A stretch of 64,000 nucleotides of DNA, taken from the NCBI GenBank assembly GCA_018267515.1, contig JAFDYJ010000017.1, positions 124,001-188,000 on the forward strand. The letters run 5' to 3'. The stretch is from Bacteroidota bacterium (GTDB lineage Bacteria; Bacteroidota; Bacteroidia; Chitinophagales; Chitinophagaceae). The notes below the pieces were generated by a model. The model was not told where the DNA came from. It saw nothing but the letters and a program-made list of their open reading frames with translations, and did no database searches. Shown here one piece after another: positions 56,445 to 64,000 of this stretch. Position numbers and translations under genes: made by a program. Each line of letters opens with the position of its first letter. Position 1 is the first letter of the stretch.

Positions 56445-57134
56445 ATGAAAAGAATTCTTCTAACAACAATTACTACAATCTTAGTTTCTGCTTCTCTGTG
56501 CCAAATACCAAATAGAAAAGGGAAAATCAATTTTACCGATACTACCCGAAAAGGGAAAACTTCTGGTATTTCAGTTTCAAGTATGAGCAATACAATAAGT
56601 GCTACATCAAATCCTGCTGTAACTAACACATCACAGAGTAATACTACTGTAAACACAACCAAACCGCTAACATTAGAAGAGCTTAATCAAAAAATTATAA
56701 GCTTACAGGCAAGTGTTGAACAATTAAATAAGAGACTGCCGTATAGTGGTGTGGCTTTTTTAAAAGTAGTAGTTGATAACACCAACTTTGACACGAGGAA
56801 AAATAGGATAAGGATTGATAATGAGCTTTGCAATGGGAATCCAGCTGCAAAAATATACTTTGACAATACTGTCCGTGTTTTTTTTGAAGAAAATAACTGG
56901 TACATCCGTCCGGGTTGGTTTATTAATGGTGTCGCATCAGTGGAACTCGAAACCTCAATTCATCCTGACAAACCCAGCTTAAATAATGTTACATTAAGAC
57001 CAACATCTAAAAACTCGGGACTTTTATTAGCACAGGCAACAAACTTCTACATTGGGGAGACATTTAATATCATCATAGTAAAAGACTTCCCTGATTATAA
57101 CCCTGCCATTTATCAAAGAATGCCTAATCAATAA
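56445..57134 (+). CDS. Secreted protein of unknown function
   Basis: A 229-residue protein 12 bp after the previous gene. Signal peptide (MKRILLTTITTILVSASLC), a Ser/Thr/Asn-rich linker to about residue 70, a short coiled coil (LTLEELNQKIISLQASVEQL) and a C-terminal beta-rich domain of about 135 residues (VRVFFEENNWYIRPGWF). No known domain recognised. The coiled coil suggests trimerisation ahead of a globular head, as in fibre or adhesin proteins. Confidence 0.6.
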   Translation: MKRILLTTITTILVSASLCQIPNRKGKINFTDTTRKGKTSGISVSSMSNTISATSNPAVTNTSQSNTTVNTTKPLTLEELNQKIISLQASVEQLNKRLPYSGVAFLKVVVDNTNFDTRKNRIRIDNELCNGNPAAKIYFDNTVRVFFEENNWYIRPGWFINGVASVELETSIHPDKPSLNNVTLRPTSKNSGLLLAQATNFYIGETFNIIIVKDFPDYNPAIYQRMPNQ

Positions 57135-57203
57135 AAAGCTTTTAAACAAACAAAATGATCGTAACACAGTAATAAAACATAACAGAATTTTAAACTATTT
57201 TAT

Positions 57204-57701
57204 ATGAGTAAAAGCGAAACAATCAAAGAAATTGGGAGCCACTATCGTCCACTTACATCCTTTTTGAAAGGAAGTTATGCATACTCTTATCTATCATATT
57301 GGAGAGCAGTACCAGCCTATCCAAATGAAGTACCGCAATTAGCCGGGTTTTATGAGGACCCTTCAAAACTTGGAGTTTTTAAACAAGTACCGGGATATAC
57401 ACTTGTTCCCTATGCTGCATACATTCATTTTAATGGCTACGGAACATTTTATGAAAAGGGGAAGCTGAACAGAGCCGGCGGAAATATTGTCCCTGTTGAC
57501 AATAAAGGGACTTATACAGTGGAGGCTGATTGGCTTGCCGGTGTATTTACAGGCACATTTACTGTTTCAAACAAGCCAGGCGAATTCATCAATCACTACT
57601 TTATTATGGCAAATGATTGGAAAGAATTGCATTTCATGATGCTGGATACATTCAAACGTCAACCTGTCACAGCGGGCATTTTAAAGCGAATACACAATTG
57701 A
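57204..57701 (+). CDS. Protein of unknown function, no signal peptide
   Basis: A 165-residue protein beginning MSKSETIKEIGSHYRPLTSF. It has no signal peptide or membrane helix, in contrast to its neighbours. Rich in Tyr and Phe, with predicted strands (HFNGYGTFYEKG, GTYTVEADWLAGVFTGTFTV), possibly a lipocalin-like or other small barrel. Family not recognised. Same strand and about 70 bp after the previous gene. Confidence 0.55.
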   Translation: MSKSETIKEIGSHYRPLTSFLKGSYAYSYLSYWRAVPAYPNEVPQLAGFYEDPSKLGVFKQVPGYTLVPYAAYIHFNGYGTFYEKGKLNRAGGNIVPVDNKGTYTVEADWLAGVFTGTFTVSNKPGEFINHYFIMANDWKELHFMMLDTFKRQPVTAGILKRIHN

Positions 57702-57797
57702 ATTACATTATTGTTAAAGGCAATTTATGGGACAGGTTTGAAACTTTCAAAATCAATATCTACCTGGAGTAATGATCAATCTTAAAAGACCCATGAC

Positions 57798-59279
57798 ATG
57801 AAAAAGTTATTACTAGTTAAAAAATATTTTTTACACAAAAGAAATTTTTCACTTAGCTTGATACTCCTGCCTTTGATTTGTTTTACGCAAATTACTCGTC
57901 CTGGGGTAAATTCAGTTGTTCAGCCCACAATAACAATTCTACATACTGAACCTGAGCAACCGATTGAAGGTAATCCGGTCTTAATTTATTTCCGCTTTAC
58001 AAATAATGATATTCAGGGTCGTTCCCTCACAGGGTGGATCGGAGCTGATATAAATTCTGGAATTGGAGCTCCGGGAATTTCTGTTGCTGACTGGGCTGTT
58101 ATTGACCTCCCAAAGAAACATTATATTGACGGAGCTATATCAGTACAAGCCCCGGTTGCTGGAACTGATAAAAAGATTCGTGTATTCTTTTATGAAACAA
58201 AAAATACAGTAAACGGCAGCCTTACAAAAAGTTCTCCGCTTTATATCGGGGAGAGATCTATTAATATTGGTGCTCTAATCAGTTTTAAACTTGATACTTT
58301 TATCGTTCGACATACTCGTGCAAGAACAGCGGATACGGATTGGGGCTCTCTGTATGTTTCATTGAACGATCAACCGGCCATGAAACCGAGCAGCTTCTTC
58401 TTGGGCAACTTTGAAAATGGTACATTTGATTTTAATCCTCATTTGAGGAGCAGCATACTAACAATATCTAAGGAGAGATTCGAAAGCGATCCCATTATTG
58501 TTATTCCAGGAAACAATTCGATACTTCGTATAGCGTACTTCGTTTATAATGGAGGAAGTATTGCTAATTCAAATGAATTTTTAAAAGGATTTGCTGAAGC
58601 TACTGCGAACCCGGCATTGTTCAAAGGAGCCAGGCCGGGCAGAAAGGCATGGTTTGATGCACTTCGAGTACTTTGCCCGATGCTGAATATTGCCGGTGCT
58701 TGTGATGGATTTGTAGTGGGAGATTCTATGATGATCCAGACCAATGATCTTTTCAACAATACATTATTTGGAAATGCAAGATTTTCAAGACGATTTAACT
58801 CAGAAGAATTCGCATCGCAAATAGGCTGCGGCAACACTTCTGATTACGAGGTGCTCTCTTCTACAAAAAGATTAAGCAGTGCCAATGATGCTTATAACAA
58901 TTTTTCACAAGTTTATCCATCTGTTACCGCATCCCAGAAACTGAATATATTTAGCGCTAAAGAATATAAAACTCCGATCAGTTGGAAGACATTAGAAACT
59001 ATTGATGCTATGGGGAATTTCATTCCAGCTAATGATCCGTCTTACGGATATATGACTGGCAATATTTATAATGCGCCGGCAGAGATTACAAAACCCTTGT
59101 TAGTCATCTTAAGAGGTACACGAACTAGTTATATGATTAATGGAAATGCATACAATGTCTTCTCAAATATTTCTTTAAACAAAGTCACCGCTATTATTCA
59201 ATTGATTCCTGGACCAAAAAAATTAAATCCTAACATGATTAACAAATATAAAACCCGTGCAGGAACAGGTAGTAGGTAA
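57798..59279 (+). CDS. Large secreted protein of unknown function
   Basis: A 493-residue protein with an N-terminal hydrophobic segment (FSLSLILLPLICFTQ) preceded by an unusually long basic stretch (MKKLLLVKKYFLHKRN). An early beta-sandwich-like region (residues about 45-150, EPEQPIEGNPVLIYFRFTN) is followed by a second one that may be paralogous, and a C-terminal region with two Cys clusters (VLCPMLNIAGACDGF and IGCGN). Family not recognised. Likely cell-surface or secreted. Confidence 0.6.
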   Translation: MKKLLLVKKYFLHKRNFSLSLILLPLICFTQITRPGVNSVVQPTITILHTEPEQPIEGNPVLIYFRFTNNDIQGRSLTGWIGADINSGIGAPGISVADWAVIDLPKKHYIDGAISVQAPVAGTDKKIRVFFYETKNTVNGSLTKSSPLYIGERSINIGALISFKLDTFIVRHTRARTADTDWGSLYVSLNDQPAMKPSSFFLGNFENGTFDFNPHLRSSILTISKERFESDPIIVIPGNNSILRIAYFVYNGGSIANSNEFLKGFAEATANPALFKGARPGRKAWFDALRVLCPMLNIAGACDGFVVGDSMMIQTNDLFNNTLFGNARFSRRFNSEEFASQIGCGNTSDYEVLSSTKRLSSANDAYNNFSQVYPSVTASQKLNIFSAKEYKTPISWKTLETIDAMGNFIPANDPSYGYMTGNIYNAPAEITKPLLVILRGTRTSYMINGNAYNVFSNISLNKVTAIIQLIPGPKKLNPNMINKYKTRAGTGSR

Positions 59280-59310
59280 GTAGAGAATTTTTAAGCAAAA
59301 AAAATCAGGC

Positions 59311-60123
59311 ATGAAAAAACTCCTTACACTTATCTTGACGGTATTTGTTACAGGCGCCGTCATTTTTTATTCCTGCAGAAAAGAAAATGCTCATAAAGAA
59401 AATAAACCACCTATCGCCAATGCAGGAAACGACACTACTATTATTTTACCTGAAAATTCTACTATTCTTGATGGGACTGCTTCTACTGATCCCGACGGAA
59501 CTATTGCATCTTATGAATGGACAAAAATAGCAGGACCATCTTCATATACTATCGCTGATTCAAATGCTGCACAAACACAGGTAGAGAATCTTATTGGAGG
59601 CATTTACCAGTTTCAATTGAAAGTAACAGATGCTTTGGGATTGATTAGTAGAGATACAGTAATGGTCGAAGTAGGCCGACTACCGAGTCAACAAAATTTA
59701 ACTGAAGTCAATTTTTATTGGACTGACCCTACAAAGACAGTGAATTTTATAATAGACAATTACTCAGTTGCCTATATGGCGTGGTATTATCTTGGGAGTG
59801 ACCTTAGACTTGTTACCATAAAATTGGATACTCTCTCCGGCTTCCTTGCTGGAATTTGGTGCCAAAATTGTTTACCAGATTGTTCAAGCTGGACTTACAT
59901 TTTCAGTATAGAAGATGGAGCTACTGTAAAATTCACACTCCCTCCAGGTACTTATAACTGGACCGCAGAAACTACGTTGAATGTTTTTCCACTTAGCCCC
60001 GGTAATAACCCCTCTGTAACCCAACAATTTTTTGATTACTTTAATACAATCCATAAAATCAGTGGAGCAATCACAGTAAATCCGGGAGGTGGTTGCATTA
60101 CTCAAAAAATAGTTTTCCAATAA
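59311..60123 (+). CDS. PKD-domain lipoprotein, paralogue of the Kelch lipoprotein N-terminus
   Basis: A 270-residue protein. Lipobox FYSC with Cys22 then RKEN, and a PKD domain (KPPIANAGNDTTIILPENS, LDGTASTDPDG, YQFQLKVTDALG) that aligns throughout with residues 1-130 of the protein at 53936. The remaining ~130 residues are unrelated to Kelch, with aromatic residues and four Cys (WCQNCLPDCSSW and a late GGGCI). Probably the same anchor stalk carrying a different head. Confidence 0.75.
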   Translation: MKKLLTLILTVFVTGAVIFYSCRKENAHKENKPPIANAGNDTTIILPENSTILDGTASTDPDGTIASYEWTKIAGPSSYTIADSNAAQTQVENLIGGIYQFQLKVTDALGLISRDTVMVEVGRLPSQQNLTEVNFYWTDPTKTVNFIIDNYSVAYMAWYYLGSDLRLVTIKLDTLSGFLAGIWCQNCLPDCSSWTYIFSIEDGATVKFTLPPGTYNWTAETTLNVFPLSPGNNPSVTQQFFDYFNTIHKISGAITVNPGGGCITQKIVFQ

Positions 60124-60324
60124 AGAATCATCATACCGGGAAAACAAACAGACGACTTTATTCTTCGACAAACAACAAGGTAATTCCACGAAATTATTTC
60201 GATACCAGAAGGAAGGTGTATATGGTTCAATTCATTCTTTAAGCGACTATATTTTAAAAAGGATTTCAGCGATTTTATCTTTCCAATTCATTTTTAAAAA
60301 GATTCAACCACTAAAACTTTTTTT

Positions 60325-61347
60325 ATGAAACACGATACAACCAAAACGCCTTACTTTTTCATTTTTGTTGCCGGAGGTATTATATTTTTCCAGGGGTGTA
60401 CAAAGTTTTCCGGGTCAGACTTTGACTATCATAATGGATTCCCTGGTAATGTATTCAACAACATAGTTACTGTTACCGATTGTAATCTGAATGGCTGGGT
60501 AAAACAAGAGAAAAAAGGAAATACTGTACTATTTGTAAATGGACCTTCGGATACTTATTTCAGAAAAGGAAGCGTACAATTTTCTGTGGTAAATATATCC
60601 GCTCTTGTCCGAATCAGGGATACAAGTTATAATGACGTTCTGTTATCAGACATTACCGAATTAAAATTTTTGACTTATACACAGCAGTTAAGTACTGACA
60701 CTATTGAAACACCGTTCATCGTATTGCAAATAGATACGAGTGGCGATGGAATTACTGATTTCCCCTTGTTGTATGTACCCCGTTACCAGGATGGAACTTT
60801 TTCCGGTGACAAGCCGCCAATAATTCAAAAAACAAAAATCCATGAATGGCAAAGCTGGGATGCAATAAATGGTCTTTGGTGGAATGAAGGAATAGAACAT
60901 ACTGACCCTGACTTGGGGGGAAGCATACAAACTTTTAAAAATGTAATAAAGAGATTTCCAACAGCAAGAATTGTTAATGATGCCACAGGGGGAGGTGTAA
61001 GATTAACCGCCGGTTCACCATATCCACGGTGGCTCAATTACACCGGTAATGTGGATGCACTTGCAATCGGAGTAAAAGGGAAAACTACAATTTATGATTT
61101 CGAACAATCTATTGCAGATGCAGGAAAAGATCAAACGATATATAAATATGGCAACAAGACTCTAAATCTTCATGGCAATGCAATGGGTGGCGAAGCTCCA
61201 TACTTTTATTCATGGAACGATGGAAAAACTATCCGGAATCAAAAAGATATTAAAGTAAACCCTTCACAAACCACGACATATACTCTTACAGTTACAGATG
61301 CAAAAGGATGTACCGGGACCGACAATGTAACTATTACAGTAAAATAA
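60325..61347 (+). CDS. Lipoprotein with C-terminal Ig/SprB-like domain
   Basis: A 340-residue protein. Lipobox FQGC (Cys25), a ~230-residue domain of unknown family with many Trp/Tyr and the segment DTSGDGITDFPLLYVPRYQDG (calcium-loop-like DTSGDGITD), and a C-terminal Ig-like repeat (NLHGNAMGGEAPYFYSWNDG, TTTYTLTVTDAKGCTGTD) of the kind found in SprB-like and gliding or adhesin proteins. A single GACAAAC motif lies upstream at 60167 without a clear second copy. Surface attachment is a reasonable guess. Confidence 0.65.
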   Translation: MKHDTTKTPYFFIFVAGGIIFFQGCTKFSGSDFDYHNGFPGNVFNNIVTVTDCNLNGWVKQEKKGNTVLFVNGPSDTYFRKGSVQFSVVNISALVRIRDTSYNDVLLSDITELKFLTYTQQLSTDTIETPFIVLQIDTSGDGITDFPLLYVPRYQDGTFSGDKPPIIQKTKIHEWQSWDAINGLWWNEGIEHTDPDLGGSIQTFKNVIKRFPTARIVNDATGGGVRLTAGSPYPRWLNYTGNVDALAIGVKGKTTIYDFEQSIADAGKDQTIYKYGNKTLNLHGNAMGGEAPYFYSWNDGKTIRNQKDIKVNPSQTTTYTLTVTDAKGCTGTDNVTITVK

Positions 61348-61360
61348 TTCTGAAAAAAAT

Positions 61361-61390
61361 AAAGAGGCTGTTTTAAACGACAGCCTCTTT
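61361..61390. terminator. Bidirectional terminator between the lipoprotein gene and tsf
   Basis: AAAGAGGCTGT (61361-61371) and ACAGCCTCTTT (61380-61390) form a perfect 11-bp stem with an 8-base loop; A/T runs flank it on both strands. Confidence 0.9.
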
Positions 61391-61415
61391 GTAATATTTA
61401 TTTGTGGAAATGAAA

Positions 61416-62252
61416 TTATCCTAATGCCACTCTCTTAAATCCTGTCACTTTTACATCTCCTGCTTCTTTCAGATAATCACCGACAGATTTGCCTCCGTCT
61501 TTTACAAAAGCCTGGGCTGTCAATGTTTGTTCTTTAAAGAAAGCTCCCATTTTGCCTTCTGCAATTTTAGTCAGCATCTCTTCCGGCTTACCTGCCATCT
61601 TAGGATCCTGCTTCATCAATTCTACAATAATCGATTTTTCTCTTTCAATTACTTCTGCAGGTACGCTGGCAGCGTCCACTGCCACCGGATTCAATGCAGC
61701 TATCTGCATTGCAATATCTTTTCCAACTTCAGGTTTTTCCTTATCTAATCCTACCAATACACCTATACGATAAGCTCCATGAATGTATGAGGCAACATAA
61801 GGTGCATCTATTCTTTCAAACTTCGTAACTCCGATCTTTTCACCAATTGATGCCAGCTTATCATTTACCAGTTCTGCAACTGTAGCCGCACCTGCTTTTG
61901 CACTCAACAGTTCATCAAGATTGTTCACCTTGCCGGCAATAGCTGCATCTGCAATGCTTTGACCAAAAGCTACAAAATCAGCATTCTTACTTACAAAATC
62001 TGTTTCGCAGCTAACGCATACAATAATACCGGTTTTATTATCTGCTGTGGTTTTCGCAATCACAACACCTTCTTTTGCTTCACGATCACTTCTTTTTGCT
62101 GCCACTTTTTGTCCTTGTTTTCTTAACCAGTCGATAGCAGCTTCAAAATCGCCGTTGGCTTCAGTTAACGCTTTGCGGCAATCCATCATTCCGGCGCCAG
62201 TCATCTGGCGCAGTTTATTTATATCCTGTGCACTTATAGTTATTGTTGACAT
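61416..62252 (-). CDS. tsf: Elongation factor Ts
   Basis: A 278-residue EF-Ts of normal length. The N-terminal UBA-like domain has the family signature LRQMTGAGMMDCRKAL and EANGDFEAAIDWLRKQG. The core domain has the EF-Tu contact CVSCETDFVSKN, and a dimer subdomain follows. It recycles GDP-bound EF-Tu. It is encoded about 110 bp downstream of rpsB in the usual order rplM-rpsI-rpsB-tsf. Confidence 0.97.
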   Translation of the reverse strand: MSTITISAQDINKLRQMTGAGMMDCRKALTEANGDFEAAIDWLRKQGQKVAAKRSDREAKEGVVIAKTTADNKTGIIVCVSCETDFVSKNADFVAFGQSIADAAIAGKVNNLDELLSAKAGAATVAELVNDKLASIGEKIGVTKFERIDAPYVASYIHGAYRIGVLVGLDKEKPEVGKDIAMQIAALNPVAVDAASVPAEVIEREKSIIVELMKQDPKMAGKPEEMLTKIAEGKMGAFFKEQTLTAQAFVKDGGKSVGDYLKEAGDVKVTGFKRVALG

Positions 62253-62362
62253 ATTCGTATCTATTTTATCATTAATTTCCTCTTAAACTATTCTATAATA
62301 AAAATCAGCAAAGAGAACTTAAAATCTGAAAATTATTTTATGAAAGTAAAGATCCGGAAAGC

Positions 62363-63241
62363 TTACCTGCTGCCGGGGCCGCCGGGTCTCCTTTGTCCGC
62401 CACCTCCGGGTGTACGGCGCCTGGGCTGATTGCCACCACGTGATTTTCCTCCACGTCCGCTTTCCGCTTCAGCTTCTGCCAGCAACTTTGCTGCTTTCTT
62501 TTCTTTTTCATCATCCGTTGCTTCTTCTACCTCTTCATCTTTTGCAGCCTGACGCTCAGCCAAACCTTCTGCTACAGCGGCCGTAATGTAATTGGCAATG
62601 ATAGCGATTGATTTAGTGGCATCATCATTTGCCGGGATGGCGAAGTCCACTTTATTAGGATCGCAATTGGTATCTACAACACCAAAAGTAGTAATACCCA
62701 ATCTTTTTGCTTCTGCCAGGGCAATATGTTCATGCCCGATATCAAAAATGAATAAAGCAGCCGGTACTCTTCCTAATTGTGCAATACCCCCCAATACTTT
62801 CTCCATTTTTTCTTTATCCCGGCTCAGTGTCAATCTTTCTTTTTTGGTAATGCTGTCAAAGGTTCCGTCGTTCAGCATCTTTTCAATACTCTGCATTTTC
62901 TTTACACTCTTGCGAACTGTATTGAAGTTGGTAAGCATTCCTCCCAGCCAACGTTCCGTTACAAACGGCATGTTGACCCTTTTTGCACATTCACTGACGA
63001 TATCCTTTGCCTGCTTTTTTGTACCTACAAATAATATCTTTTTTCCACTGCGGGCAATTTGTTTCATAACCGCCGCAGTTTCGTTCAGGCATTCAGTTGT
63101 TTTATTCAAATCAATGATATGAATACCTTTTTTCTCTGCAAAAATATAAGGCAGCATCTTTGGATTCCACTTCTTGCGCAAGTGGCCAAAATGCACGCCT
63201 GCTTCCAAAAGTTGCTGTTGAAGTGAGGTGTTATTTTCCAT
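62363..63241 (-). CDS. rpsB: 30S ribosomal protein S2 with long Gly/Arg-rich tail
   Basis: A 292-residue protein. The S2 fold (FGHLRKKWNPKMLPYIF, KKILFVGTKKQAKDIV, RWLGGMLTNFNTV, DIGHEHIALAEAKRLGI, IPANDDATKSIAII) is normal and complete by about residue 225. The remaining ~65 residues are an acidic/Ala segment (KDEEVEEATDDEKEKKAAK), then a Gly/Arg/Pro-rich tail with GRGG, RGG and GGGGQRRPGGPGSR. The family in E. coli is about 241 residues. The tail is probably disordered and RNA-binding. Confidence 0.97.
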   Translation of the reverse strand: MENNTSLQQQLLEAGVHFGHLRKKWNPKMLPYIFAEKKGIHIIDLNKTTECLNETAAVMKQIARSGKKILFVGTKKQAKDIVSECAKRVNMPFVTERWLGGMLTNFNTVRKSVKKMQSIEKMLNDGTFDSITKKERLTLSRDKEKMEKVLGGIAQLGRVPAALFIFDIGHEHIALAEAKRLGITTFGVVDTNCDPNKVDFAIPANDDATKSIAIIANYITAAVAEGLAERQAAKDEEVEEATDDEKEKKAAKLLAEAEAESGRGGKSRGGNQPRRRTPGGGGQRRPGGPGSR

Positions 63242-63321
63242 TATCTATAATGTTTTTCGTTTATTGTTTTATTTTTTGCGGAAGATGAAGTTCAATGTAT
63301 CATTCAACCACAGAATTGCTA

Positions 63322-63711
63322 TTAACGCTTGCTGAACTGGAAGCTTCTCCTTGCTTTTTTGTGGCCGAATTTTTTACGTTCTACAGATCTCGGATCTCTT
63401 TTCAGAAGACCAGCTGCTTTTAAAGCAGGACGAAAATCAGGATTGATTTCTAACAATACACGGGCAATACCCAGCATGGCAGCTTCTGCCTGTCCTTTTG
63501 CGCCACCACCATCTGCCGTAATTTTTGCATCAAACTTTCCCAACGCATCTGCCGCTTTGAAAGGACGCTCTACCTGGTTTTGAAGATAAACCAGCGGAAA
63601 ATATCTTTTATAGTCTTTGCCGTTCACCGTAATCTTTCCTTCTCCTTTTGAAAGAAAAACCCTGGTCACAGCTTCTTTACGACGACCTACTCCGTTTTTT
63701 TGTTTTTCCAT
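63322..63711 (-). CDS. rpsI: 30S ribosomal protein S9
   Basis: A 129-residue S9. Starts with GVGRRKEAVTRVFL; has GGGAKGQAEAAMLGIARVL and ends with DPRSVERKKFGHKKARRSFQFSKR in family form, the last residues KR reaching the P-site tRNA. It follows rplM by 40 bp. Confidence 0.97.
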   Translation of the reverse strand: MEKQKNGVGRRKEAVTRVFLSKGEGKITVNGKDYKRYFPLVYLQNQVERPFKAADALGKFDAKITADGGGAKGQAEAAMLGIARVLLEINPDFRPALKAAGLLKRDPRSVERKKFGHKKARRSFQFSKR

Positions 63712-63724
63712 TATTTCATTTTTG

Positions 63725-63744
63725 ATCCCGGAATTGACCGGGAT
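63725..63744. repeat. Short palindrome between rplM and rpsI
   Basis: ATCCCGG (63725-63731) and CCGGGAT (63738-63744) around a 6-base loop, in a 40-bp intergenic gap. It resembles the CCCGAT/ATCGGG palindromes in the permease cluster and may be the same class of insert, or a processing or pausing hairpin. Confidence 0.5.
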
Positions 63745-63751
63745 TGATTAA

Positions 63752-64000
63752 TTAGAATTTTAATTCCTGTGGTTGTTGTGCAGTATGAGGATGTGCTGTT
63801 CCTGTGTACACAAAAAGTTTTTTATACATCTTGCGACCTAACCTGTTTTTTGGCAACATACCTTTCACTGCTCTTTCTACTACAGCCTCGGGCCTGCGTT
63901 TTAATAAATTGCCGGCAGCTTCCTGTCTCAATCCACCGGGATACCCGCTGAAGTTGTCATAGAGCTTGTCTTTTAATTTATTGCCGGTAAAGACCACCTT
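63752..64000 (-). CDS. rplM: 50S ribosomal protein L13 (5' end outside window)
   Basis: The C-terminal ~83 residues of L13: [19 protein letters not shown] in part, [21 protein letters not shown], then [19 protein letters not shown]. The frame stays open to the window edge, so the apparent start at 63997 is an artefact. First visible gene of the rplM-rpsI-rpsB-tsf cluster. Confidence 0.95.
   Translation of the reverse strand, partial: KVVFTGNKLKDKLYDNFSGYPGGLRQEAAGNLLKRRPEAVVERAVKGMLPKNRLGRKMYKKLFVYTGTAHPHTAQQPQELKF

Noticed and set aside
60147-60173. Fourth LytTR direct repeat before the gene at 60325
   Set aside because: GACAAAC at 60167 has no matching copy 20-22 bp upstream.
62592-63122. 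A 176-residue open frame opposite rpsB
   Set aside because: Antisense reading of a conserved ribosomal gene; no independent features.

Overview
The window is a chromosome segment of a Bacteroidota bacterium, most likely Chitinophagaceae or a close relative. Supporting signs are AT-rich DNA, weak Shine-Dalgarno signals, TAnnTTTG promoter elements just upstream of genes, a methionine synthase split into two adjacent genes, a LytS/LytTR pair next to an Oar-like TonB receptor, and long FtsX-like permeases ending in NPVKSLRTE. No rRNA, tRNA, CRISPR array or complete insertion sequence was seen.

Layout. 0-3.7 kb: the 3' part of an MprF-like lysyl-phosphatidylglycerol synthase, an AcvB/VirJ-like hydrolase overlapping it by 4 bp, and a duplicated DoxX-like membrane protein. 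3.7-31.1 kb: a large export locus. A divergent histidine kinase/sigma-54 response regulator pair faces a HlyD adaptor, a tiny secreted peptide, an ABC ATPase, eight tandem ~800-residue permeases, a second ATPase and a TolC-like outer-membrane channel. The same bipartite operator (GTAC-N6-TGTCCG-N5-GTAC) stands before the adaptor and before the second ATPase. Each copy lies exactly 54 bp upstream of the GG of a sigma-54-like promoter, so the kinase/regulator probably drives both halves. Spacers between the permeases carry related AT-rich hairpins and inserted short palindromes.

31.3-48.4 kb: housekeeping genes: a TPR protein, a UvrD-family helicase-nuclease, an Ig-like lipoprotein, RecR, split MetH, a HAD phosphatase, a LOG protein, exonuclease III, a DUF4286 protein, HU, the 30-residue ribosomal protein bTHX, PdxH, a coiled-coil protein and PyrH. 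The methionine synthase locus has been hit twice by nuclease-like cassettes bounded by palindromes. A GxxExxY gene with long inverted repeats lies between the two metH genes. A DUF559 endonuclease-like domain is inserted in frame in the activation domain of the second MetH protein, with no ATG of its own.

48.6-61.4 kb: an accessory block between pyrH and tsf. It holds a TonB-dependent receptor, a LytTR/LytS two-component pair and seven mostly secreted or lipid-anchored proteins (PKD, Kelch, DUF5648-like, unknowns). GAC-N-AA direct repeats about 20 bp apart precede three of these genes and suggest a LytTR regulon. 61.4-64 kb: tsf, rpsB, rpsI and the start-truncated rplM on the minus strand.
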